Below are positions 59,019 through 64,000 of a DNA stretch of 64,000 bases, in pieces. Made by a program: the position numbers and the translations under genes. The DNA is from Echinostoma caproni (taxonomy: Eukaryota > Platyhelminthes > Trematoda > Plagiorchiida > Echinostomatidae). The DNA is taken from contig UZAN01039467.1 of NCBI GenBank assembly GCA_900618425.1, forward strand, positions 22,846 through 86,845, read 5' to 3'. Numbering within the stretch: the stretch's first letter is position 1; each line of letters begins with the position of its first letter. The notes beneath the pieces were generated by a model, which saw nothing but the letters and a program-made list of their open reading frames with translations, was not told where the DNA came from and searched no databases.

Positions 59019-60775
59019 AAATGTAGTGACTTACGTGATATATAAATATGCGTCTTTGTATGTTTGTCTTTTAAAAGCTTTTGCGTAAATGTCAAATCAC
59101 TTGATCAAAATGGATTTTGTTAATCTACTTATGATTTTTGGCCAACAATTCGCCGCCATCAAATAGACTATCCCCATGATGCATATCGAACTAGCACAGG
59201 CACTTTTCCCTCAATAAGTGGTTTTGGCCTACTAACTAATTATAGATAGATCGAGAAATTGCAAGAAACTGACATGTTCCGATGTAGGCGGGATGAATTT
59301 TGTTCCGGGATTCGGAGGGTTGAGGAAAATTTTTCCAAGTCAAATTAAACCGCTGCTCTATTTGGCAGTGCATTACATAATCTCTCTTTTCTAATCCCGT
59401 GCGTTTGACACAAAATCAGTTGAAGTGGGTGATGCAAAACGCGCCAGGGTTTATGCACATTTACGCGAACCAAGATTCCGATGAGATTTACATTTCATGC
59501 ATCATTGATCAGTCCTGGTCGAATGAGAACTACCTAGATCGCTTTATCTGCTTTTAATACCACAGTGGAACACAAAAATGCTGTGAGGATAATCGAATGG
59601 AAGTTGATAAACTGAAATCAGATATTTAAACTGCTACTCCACTTAGTTAAAGGTGCTTATAGAACATCCCCCGGTTTAATTTGATATATTAACCGAGCTT
59701 AGCTCTTAGTTTATGGCAACTGCTTTCTTACGATATGTTACGTTGATTCGATAGCTATATTTGCGGTAAACATTAGAGTGAAGAGAGGCAGCAATTGTTG
59801 GTTTTGGTGTGTTCTCTCAGCTGGGAGAGTTGTTCCTATCCAGGCTATGCAACACCGTCAGTGCGACTTCGGGGAAGCACCAGTCCTCAGTGTAACCGAG
59901 CTTACATAGTTCTGTTCGAATACCAGCACAAAGCTATCGATTGGTGTATTATTCTCAACGATATGGGTGAACCCTGCATGGGGATAAAGAGCCGGAGAGA
60001 GGGGAACACTCATCAATATCCGACCAAATCTGTCAGAGATGAGCCAAACCGTTCCGATCTGCCATGGAGAATCTGGTCAGTGCACACCAACATGCGTATA
60101 GCTCGCCTTTAAAATTGTTTAATTCAAGTTTGCTCGCTGATCGTCCCTTTAACTATTACGCAACCACACGTGTCTTGCTATCAGTCACTAATGGTCACCT
60201 AATACATGATAATAGATACATCAGAAAAAATTATAAAAGCATTCCGGTATGCCTTAGATTTTTATAGTAAAATCAAATATATTTCCTTTCGTCGGTTCCA
60301 ATGTATCAGATGTATCAATGTAGCAGATAACCTTAACTTCTTAAATAATGTTGTTGCCATGGTTAGCAAAGCGATAGTTTTGACAGCATTTCGCAAACGG
60401 TCAAAGTAGGAGGATATTTATTGTGTTTAATGTCAGAATGAAAGCATAAAAAGATAGCAGTATAGCAACGCATCCGGTAAAGCAAAGAAGAACTTGTGAA
60501 GTGTCTCCTGAGCGAGATATCTAGATTCGGCCCCCATTAGGGTACTCATTGTACTCCATATAAATCTCATGCAGTGTTGTCCATTTTTGATCAATACGAG
60601 GTATAGGTGAACCAATGATGTAGAAACAAATTTCTGTTGCTCCAGTGAAAATTCAAACTTCAAACCAATTCTTTTTACACGAAAAGAAATGGCCTAGCGG
60701 AAATTCAAACTAGAAAGAAAATGTTGTTGTATGAATGTCAAATTTAGAGGAATTTTTGACTTGCGGAGATCAACT
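59019..60775. other. Stretch without supported gene
   Basis: A 105-codon plus-strand frame (59,795-60,112) has no recognisable motif. No repeats were recognised. Confidence 0.35.
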
Positions 60776-61057
60776 CTATACTTGTGCGTGCAAAACTACC
60801 GCTGGACACGTGACCGTCGCAATAGCATAGCTGAAATTCCCTTGCGTTTCACAATGTAGGCGGTGAATAAATGTTTGAAAATGCGGGGCACTCCGACGGA
60901 TATCACTCAGTATACCAGCAAGACAATTCCCGGATAAATAAATCGCGTTGGTTATCCTTGAAAAGTAATTATTTTTATCATGATACATTCTAAGACGATT
61001 GGTGGGTTGAAATAAATAGCGTTTGTCGAAAGGATTCGGAACGTAATCAAGTTCCCA
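60776..61057 (-). CDS. Candidate coding exon, unknown protein
   Basis: A good minus-strand acceptor (GATAACATTTTACAG) opens WELDYVPNPFDKRYLFQPTN, then RLRMYHDKNNYFSR, AIYLSGNCLAGILSDIRRS and HFQTFIHRLHC. The frame stays open to TAG at 60,776, with possible donors GTAGTT or GTATAG near the end. Composition is protein-like and lacks simple sequence. No domain is recognised. Confidence 0.4.
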   Translation of the reverse strand, partial: WELDYVPNPFDKRYLFQPTNRLRMYHDKNNYFSRITNAIYLSGNCLAGILSDIRRSAPHFQTFIHRLHCETQGNFSYAIATVTCPAVVLHAQV

Positions 61058-61851
61058 CTGTAAAATGTTATCATGAATTTGCAAACAAAATCAATTTCAA
61101 GTTATTATACACATGTTTTGTATTGTCACCATTATGCAGTTCGCAGACACCAAGGTGAATTATCGATGAATCTGACTTCAGAGAGTTTCTTCTGTTAGAC
61201 TAATCATATTGCGTTAGATTACGTAATGGTTTCTTNGGTTTCTTTCTAATAACTGGAAAATAATTCAGCCAATATGGGTAGAGGCAAATGGGCTTTACTG
61301 AGCTTCCAACAGTAGTGAATCAATCAATCACAAACTTTATACCGGTGAATTCGCACAGCCTAAAACAAGAACGTGTATAAACACTAGATAGTTTGCTCGC
61401 GTCTGTCGGAACTAGTCAACCGTAAGTGGAGCATTTGGTGTTCCATAGCGAAAGTCAGATCCCATCGCTTCGTGCGGTGAAATTGTTTGCTCACTCATCC
61501 TCAAGCAACATGACTTTAAATTTACCCTTAACAACCTCCAAAGTATTTCGAATTGAGTAAAACAGATCCAAAAGGACAGTCCCTCGGCTAGTCATTTGAG
61601 GAATTTATTCACTGTAATCTTTTAATACGGGAGCTATGAAATGGAAACATTTGGTTGTCAGGGCATGAGTTTACATGAAGAAGCTATTTCCATAATTATT
61701 TTTATAACTGGTAATTTTTGGAAGGCTAACCCAAATTATTGTATACACTCGGGGTTTTGCTTCCCTTTTCGTTTGAACAGATAACCGATAGAAAATATTT
61801 CAACGATGAACATATTTATCTACTAAAATGTAAGTGTAGTTGTTTCCACAG

Positions 61852-62100
61852 GTTTGTACAACACAATTCTATGCCGCTACACACGCCCATACAGCAGCGA
61901 CGACCGCAATGATTTGGACACAGGAAGGAAATCGGGCAACGATTTAACCAAATCTACCCTCGTACTGTCTCCCTGCCCAAACTGGCATTGTCAAAACGGT
62001 GGACAGCTCGAAATTGGGTTGAACATGGTACTCATGGATGCAGGACACCTTGGTTATTCTACAAACAATCTGTTCCCATCAAAAATTATGAATGATTGCG
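61852..62100 (+). CDS. Candidate exon with CPNWHCQNGG motif
   Basis: The acceptor AGTTGTTTCCACAG opens LYNTILCRYTRPYSSDDRND, then LVLSPCPNWHCQNGGQLEIG and NNLFPSKIMNDC. It leaves at GCG|GTAAAT in phase 1. The CxxxxCxNGG stretch resembles the middle of an EGF-like repeat but lacks the following cysteines. The next candidate exon (62,281) begins with the two bases needed, so phases agree. Confidence 0.35.
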
Positions 62101-62280
62101 GTAAATTTGCCACTGTATCAATCACCACACATAATCTTCTTTACGATTGCTTTTTCTGCAATACGCTCATCCTTTTTAAGATCTTTGGCGATTGACAGAA
62201 CAATTTAAAACTTTGTCTCCTTGTTAAGTCCAAAAATAAGGTAAATAGCCAAGAGGAGAGAAATGCCGATCCTGTATAAG

Positions 62281-62546
62281 CCGGGTCTTTTTCTCAAACA
62301 TTACTGAAGGACTTGGGATTAGAAACTCTGAGTGAAGTTAAGGACTATATTACCCGTAAAATAAACAAGTCTATCAAACCACGTGCTTTGGAATGTGTAC
62401 CGTTTCTCATTGTCAGTTTGGCTTCCTTGAGCGCGTTTCCGGATCGTTCCTCGGCGCATGATGTGAAGCCAATAAAAAAGCACCAGATAAAACGAAGACG
62501 TGAACGCAAATCGTTAGCTATTCACTACCTCTCAATGCGCTTTTGA
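62281..62546 (+). CDS. Candidate terminal exon with basic tail
   Basis: The open frame from an AG at 62,279-62,280 encodes GSFSQTLLKDLGLETLSEVK, DYITRKINKSIKPRALECVP, a hydrophobic FLIVSLASLSAF, then KPIKKHQIKRRRERK and a TGA stop. An alternative acceptor with a better pyrimidine tract is at TTACTGAAG (62,309). AATAAA at 62,739-62,744 lies about 195 bases downstream. Function unknown. Confidence 0.4.
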
Positions 62547-62738
62547 TACAGTGGAGGGGACAGAAGTACGTTTGTGGGAATTTATGCACAATGGGCCAAG
62601 TAGGAATGTGAAACACATGCAACAGTGATAATGAAGAGAGCACAAACTACGGTACACTGGATATGGATCACTGGGGAGAAACCAGTACTGAAAACACGGT
62701 TGTAACTAATCATTTTGGGAAAAACGTCTTTGAAACGG

Positions 62739-62744
62739 AATAAA
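62739..62744 (+). terminator. Possible polyadenylation signal
   Basis: AATAAA downstream of the candidate terminal exon at 62,281-62,546. Confidence 0.35.
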
Positions 62745-62746
62745 GA

Positions 62747-63616
62747 CTTAAATTCAGTGCCATATTTGAGAAGGCAGAGTCGTTAACAGCTAGCTGACTT
62801 TCCGCGTTTCTTATCCCATCTACTTACCCGAACTACAAGAACCACAACGACCCAGTTGAGTAGACCAACGGTGGAAAAATGAAATCTATCGATGTGGAAT
62901 ATTTTCCAGCTGTGAAAACAGATCAACGCTAACCGTATTCACAAAATCGTTTCACACGACACAATCGCTTTCATTGATCATAGATTTATAAATCTTTATA
63001 CGGAAAATGAAAGAGCCGCATAGAAAATGGTCCTTAACAAAAACAGTATTCAAAGGAAATAAGGGTATGTAGGGATGAGAACGGAGTAATTTCCACCGAC
63101 TTTGTGNCCCCCCCCCCACACACACACACCCCACACCCCGCACACACACACACCTGGTAGGATGATGGAAATAGTTGAATAGTCTCACCAAATTACTGAA
63201 ATAAAAGGAGTTTAAAATCAATTCACATATTAGGTAAAAAAATTCCTTCACAATCATTGGCAAAATCATGACTTTTACAAACTAACTAAAAAGAGGCACA
63301 AAAAAAAGCATTTACGTGAAATAGTAACTAAAACTGCTGAAACATTCTTCCCGGAAGGAATATCAAGTTTGCATATTGATGAGCCATTTTTAAATTGTTT
63401 TAATTATGATTCTGACAATATCGCAACCAATCCGTTTTTCACCATGTGTCATTACTGTCAAAACAAGGGTCGATACAACTGAATAAGATGTTACAAATCC
63501 GACTTCTGTGAATCACTTTTAGTTGATACGTAGTCCATGCTCTAATCTGTATCACAGAAAGAGATTGGGCAGAATATTTTTAAACGGTTTCAGTGAGTGT
63601 ACAGATAAGTTTTGAT
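62747..63616. other. Non-coding stretch with simple repeats
   Basis: Poly-C and CA runs at 63,107-63,152, starting with a single N at 63,107. No gene recognised. Confidence 0.5.
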
Positions 63617-63830
63617 TTATGCCTCCAAATCGTTAGTATCGTTCAACAACCTGATGTGGGGTGCTTTTGTCTCCATGTAAAATATCGCTAGAACGAAATT
63701 GTGAGAATCCGGCCTCATAATCAATAAGAGAAAATGTTCGCTTGCGTCTTCGAAGGTGGNCGAAGGTGGTTCCGGATAATCAACTCTCACAGAAAATGGA
63801 CAAACTATTCCTGACACTGTTTCTTCAAAA
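63617..63830 (-). CDS. Weak exon candidate interrupted by an N
   Basis: The minus strand reads FEETVSGIVCPFSVRVDYPE before, and TFEDASEHFLLLIMRP, HNFVLAIFYMETKAPHIRLL after, an N at 63,760. The N sits between two identical CGAAGGTGG nonamers. Removing the N plus one copy (10 bases) would break the frame, so the true join is uncertain. Confidence 0.3.
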
Positions 63831-64000
63831 AGAGGGATGAACGTAAATGTAAAAGTAAATGTGAACGAATATGCTTTAAAGCAAAAACTCAAAATCATAG
63901 TTGTCAGACGAAAAATGACTGATGCTAATAGAAGAAATCCTTCAAAGTGATAAGAAAAATGACTCAAATTTTGAAAATATTTCCTACTTCGTGAACAATT

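Overview
The window looks like a repeat-rich, gene-poor nuclear contig from a digenean flatworm (fluke). This is inferred from the type of content. There are dispersed relics of RTE-like and CR1/jockey-like LINEs, Penelope-like elements (PLEs) and one Ty3/gypsy element with a CsRn1-like gag. There are also tRNA-derived SINEs, small inverted-repeat DNA transposons and long AT-rich non-coding stretches. Short exon-like segments have good GT/AG borders and are separated by kilobases. Nothing suggests a bacterium, plasmid or virus: there are no operons, no ribosome-binding sites and no dense coding.

Only one gene can be named with confidence. It is an intronless-looking plus-strand reading frame at 37,201-38,856 encoding a RING plus TRAF-type zinc-finger protein of the CYHR1/ZTRAF1 family. 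Two CCAAT boxes and a short hairpin lie about 80-120 bases upstream. All other coding calls are exon candidates of unknown function. They are a minus-strand pair with matching phase (12,313-12,549 and 5,744-6,269), a minus-strand two-exon cysteine-rich membrane protein end (51,189-49,682), a plus-strand segment starting MGNCLTC (51,656), a plus-strand low-complexity terminal exon (57,028-57,659), a plus-strand pair near 61.9-62.5 kb followed by AATAAA, minus-strand exons near 58.9, 61.0 and 63.7 kb, and two possible small secreted peptides (32,818 and 19,380).

Layout. 0-6 kb: SINE tail, PLE endonuclease tail, first copy of a 280-base dispersed repeat, LINE relic, and an exon split by an artificial gap. 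6-17 kb: mostly featureless AT-rich DNA, one exon and one copy of a W-rich repeat. 17-28 kb: SINE, two RTE ends, a second SINE family, and PLE and LINE scraps. 28-37 kb: another dispersed repeat family, microsatellites, a PLE relic and a 21-base-period array with a perfect hairpin. 37-41 kb: the CYHR1-like gene, then a 642-base element with terminal inverted repeats. 41-48 kb: SINEs, LINE relics and a small hAT-like element nested among them. 48-54 kb: candidate exons, a second 21-base-period array and a PLE relic. 54-64 kb: gypsy gag relic and several candidate exons.

The most unusual signal is a pair of arrays with an exact 21-base period, at 34,974-35,125 and 52,207-52,311. They share a GACATCTTRAA-like core and can be read as heptads of GHLExxL type. 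Many assembly gaps (N) are flanked by short identical duplications and are probably artefacts.
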